Of a stretch of 43,881 nucleotides of DNA, positions 25,308-32,180 are shown piece by piece (the stretch's first letter is position 1; every line of letters begins with the position of its first letter). The position numbers and the translations under genes were made by a program. Under the pieces are notes generated by a model, which had not been told where the DNA came from, ran no database searches, and saw only the letters and a program-made list of their open reading frames with translations. This stretch comes from an uncultured Pseudomonadota bacterium (lineage in GTDB: Bacteria > Pseudomonadota > Alphaproteobacteria > RF32 > CAG-239), in assembly GCA_947054505.1 (NCBI GenBank), contig CAMRWU010000013.1, positions 1 through 43,881 of the forward strand, written 5' to 3'.

Positions 25308-27123
25308 TGTTCTTCCCTTTCAAGATTTCTTTTGCCTCGTCAAAACTTTGCTCACGCTCTTTCAAATCAAGCTCACGTGCTTTCAACAGATTTTTCTCTT
25401 TGGCAATTTCATAATTATCAGCCAACTGCCGCTCAGCCAATTTCACCTGCGGATCAGCTTGCGACACAACCGGCGCCTCCGGTTGATTCAATTCGGCCTC
25501 AATTCGCTTAAATGCCCCGTCCAAAACATTTTCAAATTGTCTGGTTTTTGGCAAAGACAAAGCCAGCGCTTCAATCATTTGCCGGTACAAGGGCAACAGA
25601 GCCGGCTGGCTGGACACTTTTTCAAAAGCCGTGGTAATCATATCGTTAATCGCTTTCACTCCCTCCAAAACCTTCGCTGCCTCGCCTTCCTGATCAAAAA
25701 TGGCATCGGTTTCAATCCCGAGAACCATTCCGCGCATTTTTTCGGTTCGCAACAGCGCCAACGCCTCATAAACATCATTTGTCTGTAACAGCTCCTCATC
25801 ACTCAAAAATCCCAACAACGTATCTGTCGCAAACTGCTCGCAAATAATTTCCGCCTTGATTTTATACAAATCACGAATAAAACGTTGCATATCATTCTGT
25901 CTGTCCTGATTGCGCAAGGTTCCAAAGTTGGTTTTCTTGGTCACCGCGGTTGCCGTTTCCGCCACATTGGAATTGCCGCGCATAATATCTGAAACACCGG
26001 TCACCTCAAAAATATCTTCAATAATATCATCACGTCGCCGCGCCAAAGCTTCCAAAGCTGTCACATACTGCTCAATCGGCGCAAAATCGATAATTCCGCG
26101 AATACCACCACAATCTTTGAGTTTTTGAAAATCACTAACCGCCACCAACGTCACGTCCTTATCCAAAATCGAATGCAACTCCGGAAAAGATTTGTCATAA
26201 GCACCGCTGACTTTCAAAGCCTGCATTGTCAAACGCATCCGTGACGTAATGCCATTCAGTTCGTTAATCATTCCCTTAATCATACAATAATCCGGCTCGG
26301 GAATAATACTGTCATTGGTCGTCGTCGCCATAATCGGCTTCGGACACGGAAAAAAGCCGCTCAACTTCAACGGATTTTCCGCTACCCGCAAAAAAGAAAA
26401 AGGGACTTCTTTTGCCAGCCAATAAACCTTTTGCGAAACTTTATCCCACACCTCATAAACACAAATTTCCCGTCCCTCATCCGCATCACTACCATCATTT
26501 TTAACCAACGATTGAGCCACTTCTCCAAACGTTTCCAATGCCTTGGCTCTGGTCATAAAAATCTTTTTGGCAATCCATTCCACATTTTCCCAAATACCGA
26601 CTTTATCACAATCGCAAACAAAATTCTCCGGATCCAGATAAACAGTTTCCACTTTCTCACCGGTTTTGATTGCCCACATCCCGCTAACATCTTCATCATT
26701 CGCCACCGTCTTTTCCGGTGCTGCAATCTCAATAAATTCCGGCATATATTGCTCCCATGCCAACCCCATACCCGAAATCAGAAAATCATTACGAGCATAT
26801 TTTATCACACTGTCAAAATCAAACTGCTCCAAATCCCACTCCAGCGCTTTTTCCAATATTTTACACGCCAAACGTTCCGGCTCTTTGGTGCTTTTATTTT
26901 TACGCTGAATAAACGGACGCGGCTGTTTAAAATATAAAAACGGCTTCAACGTCTCAATTGATGACCATAAAATATTATATCTGTCTTCCCCGCTGGAAAC
27001 CATACTGCCGCCTTTATAAGCTTCACGGGTTTTGCGCACCAAATCATGATATTTTTGATAACAATTTTCAGCTTTGCTGATTTTTTTAATCCACTTTTCA
27101 ACATCTTTATTCAAACCAGACAT
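25300..27123 (-). CDS. Phage portal protein
   Basis: This 607-aa protein lies between the packaging genes and the scaffold. It shows portal traits: an N-terminal helical wing (YQKYHDLVRKTREAYKGG, then RYNILWSSIETLKPFLYFKQPRPFI), FDSVIKYARNDFLISGMGLAWEQY, SIIPEPDYCMIKGMINELNGITSRM, and EVTGVSDIMRGNSNVAETATAVTKK. The last is a typical stem-crown segment. The C-terminus is Glu/Gln/Lys-rich coiled coil. As a dodecamer it would be the DNA gate and terminase dock. I chose ATG 27123 (MSGLNKDVEK) after GGAG; the longer reading crosses a hairpin. Confidence 0.88.
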   Translation of the reverse strand: MSGLNKDVEKWIKKISKAENCYQKYHDLVRKTREAYKGGSMVSSGEDRYNILWSSIETLKPFLYFKQPRPFIQRKNKSTKEPERLACKILEKALEWDLEQFDFDSVIKYARNDFLISGMGLAWEQYMPEFIEIAAPEKTVANDEDVSGMWAIKTGEKVETVYLDPENFVCDCDKVGIWENVEWIAKKIFMTRAKALETFGEVAQSLVKNDGSDADEGREICVYEVWDKVSQKVYWLAKEVPFSFLRVAENPLKLSGFFPCPKPIMATTTNDSIIPEPDYCMIKGMINELNGITSRMRLTMQALKVSGAYDKSFPELHSILDKDVTLVAVSDFQKLKDCGGIRGIIDFAPIEQYVTALEALARRRDDIIEDIFEVTGVSDIMRGNSNVAETATAVTKKTNFGTLRNQDRQNDMQRFIRDLYKIKAEIICEQFATDTLLGFLSDEELLQTNDVYEALALLRTEKMRGMVLGIETDAIFDQEGEAAKVLEGVKAINDMITTAFEKVSSQPALLPLYRQMIEALALSLPKTRQFENVLDGAFKRIEAELNQPEAPVVSQADPQVKLAERQLADNYEIAKEKNLLKARELDLKEREQSFDEAKEILKGKNNG

Positions 27124-27133
27124 TTCTTTTTCT

Positions 27134-27166
27134 CCATAAAAAAAGGAGCGCCGCCGCACTCCTTAC
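27134..27166 (-). terminator. Hairpin with T tract between groES-like and portal genes
   Basis: The stem AAGGAG / CTCCTT (27143-27148 with 27159-27164) has a GC-rich 10-nt loop. It is followed on the minus strand by seven to eight T, just before the portal ribosome site. Confidence 0.6.
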
Positions 27167-27183
27167 ATAAAAAACAGAAGCAA

Positions 27184-27441
27184 TTACTCGTCTTCCCACA
27201 CACCGAGAATACTATATTCTCTAACCACCACCACATCAGCATCCGGACTGGGCAGTTCATCAAACACATGAAACAAAATCTTATCGCCCGCCTTCACCAA
27301 CCGCACGTTATGCCCCACACTTTCAACCACACCGATTGTTCTCGGACGCTCAGCATTGTCCGGCAACAAAAGTCCTACCGGATTTTTCTCTTCCGTCAAC
27401 CTGACAAACACCCTGTCACCAACGGCCTGATACTTTACCAT
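27184..27441 (-). CDS. Phage-encoded GroES-like cochaperonin
   Basis: The 85-aa product follows the Cpn10 plan from end to end. It starts with YQAVGDRVFVRL and has a shortened mobile-loop region (TEEKNPVGLLLPDNAE). VVESVGHNVRLVKAGDKILFHV follows, and it ends with VVREYSILGVWED, matching the V-RE-DILA ending of GroES. It would cap the host GroEL to fold phage proteins such as the capsid. There is no groEL beside it. It overlaps the TerL stop by 7 bp, so it is part of the packaging operon. Confidence 0.88.
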   Translation of the reverse strand: MVKYQAVGDRVFVRLTEEKNPVGLLLPDNAERPRTIGVVESVGHNVRLVKAGDKILFHVFDELPSPDADVVVVREYSILGVWEDE

Positions 27442-28796
27442 TCCTTTATTCTCCTCTTTGCATTTTCCATAAACATATCCTCTACTGAAACACGGCCGTT
27501 ACCGTATAATTGCGGACGTCCTGTATCATAAACCGGTTCGGCAAAAGTCAACGCCAAAGCATCTCCTTTATCGGGAGAACGTCCCAAACGCTTCTTAAGT
27601 TCGTCCTTTTCTTCCAACTGCAACCGCCCGTAATGATCATATTTCTTATTAACGGCAGTCAATTCTTCAAACAACTCGTCATCAAAAGGCAATTGCGGTT
27701 CCGGTTGCTCTTTCAACCACTCGCCGAGACGTCCCCACATTTCCGCCCGCCGATTGACATAACGTTCATATTGTTGCGCCTTTGCTCCGAAATAAACCCC
27801 ACGGATAATCTCCCCGAAACCGCGGTCTTTCAAAATATCATAAACGCCGGCTCCCTGCCCGCCGATATCCATAAACACGCGCTGTGGCTGATATTGACGA
27901 ATAAAAAAAGCGGCCTTATCAGCCACCTCCACATTATCCAACTTGCTAAAAGTTTCAAAACGCTGACACCATCGTCCCCGCCGAAAACAAAATGACGTCT
28001 TATCATCGCCAAAACGAGCAATATCCAAACCAATCACCAATGGACTGTCTGACGCATCAATTTTCGGTTCAAACGCCGCTTTCACATCCTTAGCCGCAAT
28101 CAACCGGCTCGCCGCTTGGCTTACCGGAGCCCCTAGCCAAATATGCGCATAATCATCAGGATTTTCATCTCGGCATTTTTGCGCCTGAATTTTAATTTCT
28201 TCCGGACAGAATGGATTATCATAATAATTGCAACAACAAACCAGCGTCCGACTGTCAGGTTTTGCCGCCAATAGTTGCCACAACGGATCATGTTCGGTTT
28301 CTCTGTTCATTGAAATCCAAATTTCTGACCCGTCTTTACGAATGGTCGGATCCAAAATCGACCATGATTTTTTGGTAATTGTCTGCGCTTCCTCAATCCA
28401 CGCAATATCGACCCCTTCCAAAGATTTTATCTTCTGAATGTCCTGATCCCGCAGTCCCTTAAAAATAAACTTGCTTCCGGTCACTTTGTTCTCTATTCGC
28501 GTCTCATAAATCCGATAATCGCTCAAACCGAAAACAGCAATTCTGTCACACAACAATTTATGTACAGAATCTTTAATGCTATCTTGAATTTCACGCAAAC
28601 AAGCTATCAAAATTTTCTTTTGACGCGCCAACAAAAGCAAACTGTCAGCAAACGCATACGACTTTCCTCCGGCGCGCCCGCCATAATAAAATTTGATACG
28701 TTTATGTTCCTGCAACAACGGTGCAAATTTCTGCGCAATCGGAATTGTCACCGCCCCAACTTCGGCAACTTTTTTTCGGCTCACTCTTTTCCCCAT
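27435..28796 (-). CDS. terL: Terminase large subunit
   Basis: This 453-aa DNA packaging motor has an N-terminal ATPase with Walker A FYYGGRAGGKS (residues 37-46) and Walker B DIAWIEEAQ (130-138). The C-terminal RNase H-like nuclease starts with LDIARFGDDKTSF (Asp258) and MDIGGQGAGVYDIL. The pattern is that of the PBSX/Terminase_3-like class. ATG 28796 follows GAGGAG. It is 11 bp downstream of the TerS-like gene and overlaps the groES-like gene. Confidence 0.94.
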   Translation of the reverse strand: MGKRVSRKKVAEVGAVTIPIAQKFAPLLQEHKRIKFYYGGRAGGKSYAFADSLLLLARQKKILIACLREIQDSIKDSVHKLLCDRIAVFGLSDYRIYETRIENKVTGSKFIFKGLRDQDIQKIKSLEGVDIAWIEEAQTITKKSWSILDPTIRKDGSEIWISMNRETEHDPLWQLLAAKPDSRTLVCCCNYYDNPFCPEEIKIQAQKCRDENPDDYAHIWLGAPVSQAASRLIAAKDVKAAFEPKIDASDSPLVIGLDIARFGDDKTSFCFRRGRWCQRFETFSKLDNVEVADKAAFFIRQYQPQRVFMDIGGQGAGVYDILKDRGFGEIIRGVYFGAKAQQYERYVNRRAEMWGRLGEWLKEQPEPQLPFDDELFEELTAVNKKYDHYGRLQLEEKDELKKRLGRSPDKGDALALTFAEPVYDTGRPQLYGNGRVSVEDMFMENAKRRIKEW

Positions 28797-28807
28797 TTTC
28801 TCCTCAC

Positions 28808-28999
28808 TTAAACAAATTTAACCAGAACCTCCTTCGGCGAACTTTCCGTTTCGTCCTCTTCCACTCGAGCATTTGCCAACCCCAAAAGCTTAGCTTTCCC
28901 CATTGAAGCAGAAATAGCAGCCGTTGGCGATTTGGCGGCAAGAGCAATCTGCCTTGCTTCTTCCAACTCCTCTAAAATAGTATCAATTGTAACTTCCAT
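28808..28999 (-). CDS. Small TerS-like protein lacking an obvious DNA-binding domain, 63 aa
   Basis: The frame starts at ATG 28999 (MEVTIDTILEELEEARQIAL) and continues with a KAKLLGLANARVEEDE segment. This xTxDxIxxELEEARxxA...AxxxAxMGKAKLLGL pattern is what I expect near the C-terminus of many small terminase subunits, directly before TerL. A full TerS is usually two to three times longer and begins with a helix-turn-helix, which is missing here. It may be a minimal TerS or a remnant. It follows two tandem terminators. Confidence 0.6.
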   Translation of the reverse strand: MEVTIDTILEELEEARQIALAAKSPTAAISASMGKAKLLGLANARVEEDETESSPKEVLVKFV

Positions 29000-29011
29000 T
29001 GTATCCCACAA

Positions 29012-29074
29012 AAAAAGGAGGCCTCAGCCTCCAAACACATCTCAACAAAAAAGGCGCCCCGCAAGCGCCTTAAA
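29012..29074 (-). terminator. Tandem terminators before terS (candidate tR'-like site)
   Basis: In the minus direction the first hairpin (29051-29071, AAGGCGC / GCGCCTT) ends in TTTTTTG. The second (29017-29032, GGAGGC / GCCTCC, 4-nt loop) ends in TTTTTTT. They lie about 50 and 90 nt after the predicted start of the promoter at 29130-29158, directly in front of the packaging genes. Unmodified RNA polymerase would be expected to stop here. Confidence 0.85.
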
Positions 29075-29129
29075 ACTATTCAAAACAACCGAAGTATCAT
29101 CATTATCCACCACTCCGATTATGAAAATA

Positions 29130-29158
29130 TTGATAGCACAATCATCCCCGTATGTCAA
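29130..29158 (-). promoter_or_regulatory. Candidate late promoter (PR'-like)
   Basis: On the minus strand TTGACA (29158-29153), a 17-bp spacer and TATCAA (29135-29130) form a promoter in the 270-bp gap between the Q-like gene and terS. The transcript would begin near 29123 and meet the two terminators after roughly 50-110 nt. No operator sequence overlaps it. Confidence 0.6.
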
Positions 29159-29282
29159 GCCTGTGGATAACTACCTTCCTCCTCCGGAATATTCCCGAAC
29201 TAAAAAAGCTTCAGAAAGCAGAGCTTGCAAAAAACTTACCTCGTCCAAAGCTACAAGCACTAAAAGTTCTGTCTCTCAACAA

Positions 29283-29768
29283 TTATACATACAAACGCAA
29301 GCCCTTAACCAAATTCTTAATTGCCCAGCCATGACGCTTGCGATATTGTGCTTCCACATCATTAATCCCCTGATTAAAATACAACAAATCCAAAATAGCC
29401 TCGCGAGAAACCTTATTTTCCTTACACACCCGAGCCCATGCCACATAGTCATTTTTGCACCGCATCAGATAATGCAAAAAATCGACATCATTCAAAAAAG
29501 CTTCCATCCCATTCCGCTCATAACTCGCAACCAGCTTTGACGTACGACATCCGCGCCCGAATGTTATAAAATGATACGCCCGACAGATTCGAACGGCTTC
29601 TCGCTCCAAATGCCAATATTCTACCTTTTCCCAAATTTTCGAATCTTTGACACGCCGCCGACACACTCCGATTAATTTTTGTTCAACATCACGCACACAA
29701 ACTTCTGTTGTCGGCGAATGACGCTCTTGCCAATCTTGAGGCTGAAAATCTTCGTATTTTAACTTCAT
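29283..29768 (-). CDS. Putative Q-like antiterminator or late regulator, 161 aa
   Basis: ATG 29768 has AAAGGAG at ideal distance. No family is recognised with certainty. The C-terminal 60 residues read like a sigma-4-type or HTH segment (SREAILDLLYFNQGINDVEAQY, then KRHGWAIKNLVKGLRLY). The middle has another helical pair, REAVRICRAYHFITFGRGC. Its promoter is overlapped by repressor operators, and downstream come a promoter and two terminators that guard the structural genes. This is the position of Q in lambda-like phages, and the length is close to short Q proteins. A TerS-like function is the alternative. Confidence 0.5.
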   Translation of the reverse strand: MKLKYEDFQPQDWQERHSPTTEVCVRDVEQKLIGVCRRRVKDSKIWEKVEYWHLEREAVRICRAYHFITFGRGCRTSKLVASYERNGMEAFLNDVDFLHYLMRCKNDYVAWARVCKENKVSREAILDLLYFNQGINDVEAQYRKRHGWAIKNLVKGLRLYV

Positions 29769-29802
29769 CTAAAACTCCTTTCTAAATTAACGAAATTAAA
29801 TA

Positions 29803-29853
29803 TACGATTTTTCGTACATTATTTTTAAAATCAAGTCAATACGAATTTTCATA
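29803..29853 (-). promoter_or_regulatory. Operator pair and lytic promoter (OR/PR-like)
   Basis: Operator O1 (29803-29816) is a perfect TACGA-TTTT-TCGTA palindrome. O2 (29840-29853), 37 bp away, has one mismatch (TCATA). Between them on the minus strand lies TTGACT (29839-29834) with a 17-bp spacer; its -10 position falls inside O1 (TACGAA, weak). Repressor on O1 and O2 would cover both promoter elements and silence the 161-aa gene. Confidence 0.8.
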
Positions 29854-29882
29854 TTTGCAAAACTATTTTTTTCGTATATAAT
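29854..29882 (+). promoter_or_regulatory. Repressor promoter (PRM-like) with a degenerate operator in its spacer
   Basis: TTTGCA (29854-29859), a 17-bp spacer and TATAAT (29877-29882) drive the repressor gene, whose ATG is at 29926. A half-operator TCGTA ends at 29876 in the spacer (29863-29876), and O2 lies just upstream of the -35 box. This layout would allow activation from O2 and self-repression from the weak site. Confidence 0.7.
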
Positions 29883-29925
29883 ACCCTCGGACTTACGGAA
29901 AAAGAAATAACGACAGGAGATAAAC

Positions 29926-30642
29926 ATGGAAACCCCAGAGACAATCCGTCGCAAAATCGATAATTTGATTACCGAAAGAGGCCTCACCTATGCCGGCGTT
30001 TCAAAAGCCTTGCACAAAGGCATCGCCTATATTCAACAATATATCAAAACCGGTTCGCCCGTTCGCCTCGGCGAATTAGACCGCAAAAAACTGGCTCAAA
30101 TCCTTAAAGTAAATGAACAGGAACTGACAGACATCTCACTAGTCGCCTCCAACTACACCACACCCCCTCCCCTTGAAAAAAGCTATATCGGCAAAATTCC
30201 GGAAGTTGACGTATACGGCGGTTGCGGTTGCGCAGAAGAAGCCCGCGCGTTTAATGTTACCGACAATTGGGGCAACACGATCCAACAAGACAACGTCCGT
30301 CAAACTTGGGCCATTCCGGCAGAATACCTGAATGAAATCAAAGTAAACAACAGCAATGTTTACATTATCGAAGCTCTGGGAGACAGCATGTATCCGACAA
30401 TCGCATCCGGAGACAAAGTCATCATTGACACATCAAACAAAGGCAAACGCCCATCTCCTGCCGGAATTTTCGCCATTTGGGATGGCGTTGGCGTCGCCAT
30501 CAAACGTTTGGAAATTATTCCTAACTCAGAACCCCCAACACTAAGAATCATCTCCGACAACCCCAAACACAGTACCTATGAACGCACAGTTGATGAATGC
30601 ATTATTATCGGACGCGCCGCCGGCCTCATCAAAAGGCTTTAA
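29926..30642 (+). CDS. S24-family phage repressor, LexA/CI type
   Basis: The 238-aa protein has an N-terminal HTH (about residues 8-65, with LTYAGVSKALHKGIAYIQQYIKTG as the recognition region) and a C-terminal S24 autoprotease. The protease has Ser154 in ALGDSMYPT and the Lys193 base in GVAIKRLE. The likely self-cleavage site is Cys100-Gly101 in VYGGCGCAEE. RecA-stimulated cleavage after DNA damage would free the operators. AGGAGA precedes ATG 29926. It is the only sizeable plus-strand gene in the prophage, divergent from the lytic operon. Confidence 0.93.
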   Translation: METPETIRRKIDNLITERGLTYAGVSKALHKGIAYIQQYIKTGSPVRLGELDRKKLAQILKVNEQELTDISLVASNYTTPPPLEKSYIGKIPEVDVYGGCGCAEEARAFNVTDNWGNTIQQDNVRQTWAIPAEYLNEIKVNNSNVYIIEALGDSMYPTIASGDKVIIDTSNKGKRPSPAGIFAIWDGVGVAIKRLEIIPNSEPPTLRIISDNPKHSTYERTVDECIIIGRAAGLIKRL

Positions 30643-30663
30643 ACCTTTTACTCTTTTCATAAA

Positions 30664-30688
30664 CAGGGCTTTCACCACCGAAGCCCTG
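30664..30688. terminator. Terminator after the repressor gene, possibly bidirectional
   Basis: The stem CAGGGCTT / AAGCCCTG (8 bp, 9-nt loop) begins 22 nt past the repressor stop. The plus-strand T tract is poor (CTGTGTTAAATTTT). It could also stop minus-strand transcription from the 81-aa gene before it enters the repressor. Confidence 0.55.
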
Positions 30689-30751
30689 CTGTGTTAAATT
30701 TTCCGCTCCAAACACATCTTTTTAAGCAACAATCCCACAAATTTCCATTTA

Positions 30752-30997
30752 TCACCACAAACAAAGCGTTTTCACCGCACAACCGTCCAACCACGCATCA
30801 ACACCACAGTTTATCATATCCCTAAACTCAGCAACATCATCCCCATTTCCCAGAAACTCCGCCACATCCTCATCTGACAACGCCCGAATATAATCATCAA
30901 AAGACAAAACCAAATTAACATTGCGCGAATAAAACCCATCATTTTGAAAAACCTCAGCCTCAAAACGATACAATAAATCATTCGCTATTTTTTTCAT
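30752..30997 (-). CDS. Hypothetical phage protein, 81 aa, under repressor control
   Basis: The start is decided by regulation. An upstream ATG at 31012 lies within an operator, whereas ATG 30997 (MKKIANDLLYRFEAEVF) has AAGGG 8 nt upstream and lies just after the expected transcription start. The protein is acidic (ALSDEDVAEFLGNGDDVAEF) and has no membrane segment. I do not recognise it. Because its promoter shares the operators of the lytic promoter, it should be made only on induction; an anti-repressor, host-takeover or replication-initiation role is possible but unsupported. Confidence 0.65.
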   Translation of the reverse strand: MKKIANDLLYRFEAEVFQNDGFYSRNVNLVLSFDDYIRALSDEDVAEFLGNGDDVAEFRDMINCGVDAWLDGCAVKTLCLW

Positions 30998-31011
30998 CAC
31001 ATCCCTTTTCA

Positions 31012-31062
31012 TACGATTTTTCGTACAACATCAAACCCTAAAAGTCAATACGATTTTTCGTA
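31012..31062 (-). promoter_or_regulatory. Second operator pair and promoter, same layout as OR/PR
   Basis: Two perfect TACGATTTTTCGTA sites (31012-31025 and 31049-31062) are 37 bp apart. On the minus strand TTGACT (31048-31043) abuts the upstream operator, and a 17-bp spacer puts the -10 (TACGAA) in the downstream operator. This copies the geometry at 29803-29853 and drives the 81-aa gene. Confidence 0.82.
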
Positions 31063-31080
31063 TACTGTGCGTAAATTTTT

Positions 31081-31959
31081 TTACTTCTCACATTGCCCGC
31101 AATTTGAGCACCCATTACAAATAAATCGGCAACCACAAATTTGGCAACGATCTCGAAACTTTTTTTGATACCATTCACCATCATCAAAAAATGACATCTG
31201 CAACGGCTTTCGTAATTTAAAATCTATTGCTTTACCCTGATGTTGCAAACCGGATTTCCACGCCTGCCGGCTCTGCAAAACCTTGCTTTCCAAATGATAT
31301 ATCTTACCGTCTTTAACAAAATAATTTCCTGTTTCCATAAAAGCGAATGTCACATCCGCAACCACACATTCGTCATAAAGCCGCCTTACCCATTCATAAT
31401 GCAAAGGACGCGCTCCAGCATAATTTTCACCACCGGCAATAACCTGCTCAATCTTTCCTGACTTTAGATACTCGGCAATACTAACTTCCCCGATAAAAGG
31501 AGCCACCAAAACTCCTCGATGTTTAAAAGGCAACTCAAACATTATCGGGATTCGCTCATCAGCTCTCTTTTGATTTTCACAAGTCACATTAAAAAAGACG
31601 TTTTCCCAACCATCGCCCCAATCTTCCGGAAGACAAGCCATCACCCTCTCCGGTCGCTTGGTCACCAACACAAACACCACATCCGGACGTTGTTTTATAA
31701 TACGCCAAGCCTCCAAACGCCAAACATCGGCCTCTTCCAAAAAGAAATCCGATGTCATACACACCCGAAGATGCTCACCGCTTTGAACCTTAAATCTTCC
31801 CTCTTTTGTTTTTTGCAAAGGATAATTAAAATTATTTTTCACTTTAAAGATATCGGCACCTGACATTCCGCGTTGCTTGTCAAGAAAATACATATAGCAA
31901 TTTGCACAACCCTCGCTCTTTTTGAGACAACCATGCCAAGGATTCCAAATATCGTGCAA
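31081..31959 (-). CDS. DUF5131 (phage Gp37/Gp68) family protein
   Basis: The N-terminus HDIWNPWHGCLKKSEGCANCYM has the family's WNPxxGCxKxSxGCxNCY pattern, followed by RVCMTSDFFLEEADVWR, VFVLVTKRPERV, NVFFNVTCENQKRADERI and VIAGGENYAGARPLHYEWVRRL. The family resembles radical-SAM proteins; the reaction is unknown. The C-terminus adds a Cys cluster (CQICGCRFICNGCSNCGQC) that could bind zinc or Fe-S. The best start is TTG 31959, with GGAGAGG upstream; a longer TTG reading to 31983 would run into the tRNA terminator. It is the last phage-like gene before the tRNA. Confidence 0.85.
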   Translation of the reverse strand: MHDIWNPWHGCLKKSEGCANCYMYFLDKQRGMSGADIFKVKNNFNYPLQKTKEGRFKVQSGEHLRVCMTSDFFLEEADVWRLEAWRIIKQRPDVVFVLVTKRPERVMACLPEDWGDGWENVFFNVTCENQKRADERIPIMFELPFKHRGVLVAPFIGEVSIAEYLKSGKIEQVIAGGENYAGARPLHYEWVRRLYDECVVADVTFAFMETGNYFVKDGKIYHLESKVLQSRQAWKSGLQHQGKAIDFKLRKPLQMSFFDDGEWYQKKFRDRCQICGCRFICNGCSNCGQCEK

Positions 31960-31973
31960 AAGACCTCTCCGAT

Positions 31974-32005
31974 AAAAAAACAAGCCCTAGAAAAATCTAG
32001 GGCTT
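31974..32005 (-). terminator. Terminator of tRNA-Met
   Basis: A 10-bp perfect stem (AAGCCCTAGA / TCTAGGGCTT, 31982-32005) with an A/T loop is followed on the minus strand by seven T, four nt after the tRNA CCA end. Confidence 0.9.
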
Positions 32006-32009
32006 TAAT

Positions 32010-32086
32010 TGGTAGCGAGGGGCGGATTCGAACCGTCGACACGCGGATTATGATTCCGCTGCTCTAACCAACTGAGCTACCCCGCC
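32010..32086 (-). tRNA. tRNA-Met (anticodon CAU), elongator type
   Basis: The 77-nt minus-strand sequence folds as a cloverleaf. Its acceptor starts GGCGGGG and pairs with CCTCGCT (two G-U pairs). It has TAGCTCAGTTGGTTAGAGC, an anticodon stem GCGGA/TCCGC with loop ATCATAA, TTCGAAT in the T loop, and an encoded CCA end. G1 does not fit an initiator tRNA (C1-A72 mismatch), and the anticodon stem lacks the initiator's three G-C pairs. tRNA-Ile2 with lysidine is less likely but not excluded. One A-C mismatch lies in the T stem. Confidence 0.93.
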
Positions 32087-32101
32087 GTTAACAACAGCTA
32101 T

Positions 32102-32130
32102 TTAATAATATCTACAACAACTGTTGTCAA
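32102..32130 (-). promoter_or_regulatory. Promoter of tRNA-Met
   Basis: On the minus strand a perfect TTGACA (32130-32125), a 17-bp spacer and TATTAA (32107-32102) lie 15 bp before the tRNA 5' end. Confidence 0.8.
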
Positions 32131-32180
32131 TAACTTTTTTACACATTTTAGAAAAATTGTTAATCTTATTTTCCATACAC

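Larger units (their letters stand above)
15343..31983. mobile_element. Compact podovirus-like prophage (or GTA-like cassette), about 16.6 kb
   Basis: The block from the lysis genes next to uvrD to the DUF5131 gene next to tRNA-Met holds terminase, portal, capsid, tail, fibre, holin, endolysin and spanin genes plus an S24 repressor. There are no sheath, tape-measure or baseplate genes. A head-tail adaptor and a propeller-like protein point to a short-tailed virion. No integrase, transposase, replication gene or duplicated tRNA 3' end was found, so the borders are set by gene content and are approximate. The right border next to the 3' end of a tRNA is a classical integration site, but no attL copy is visible near 15.33 kb. 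Confidence 0.85.

Noticed and set aside
29796..29987. A 63-codon minus-strand frame covering the operators
   Set aside because: It overlaps the repressor start, its promoter and two operators, and has no ribosome site.
15329..32086. attL/attR repeats of the tRNA-Met 3' end at both prophage borders
   Set aside because: I compared the 3' end of the tRNA (32010-32040) with 15.32-15.40 kb by eye and saw no copy; only short A-rich similarity is present.
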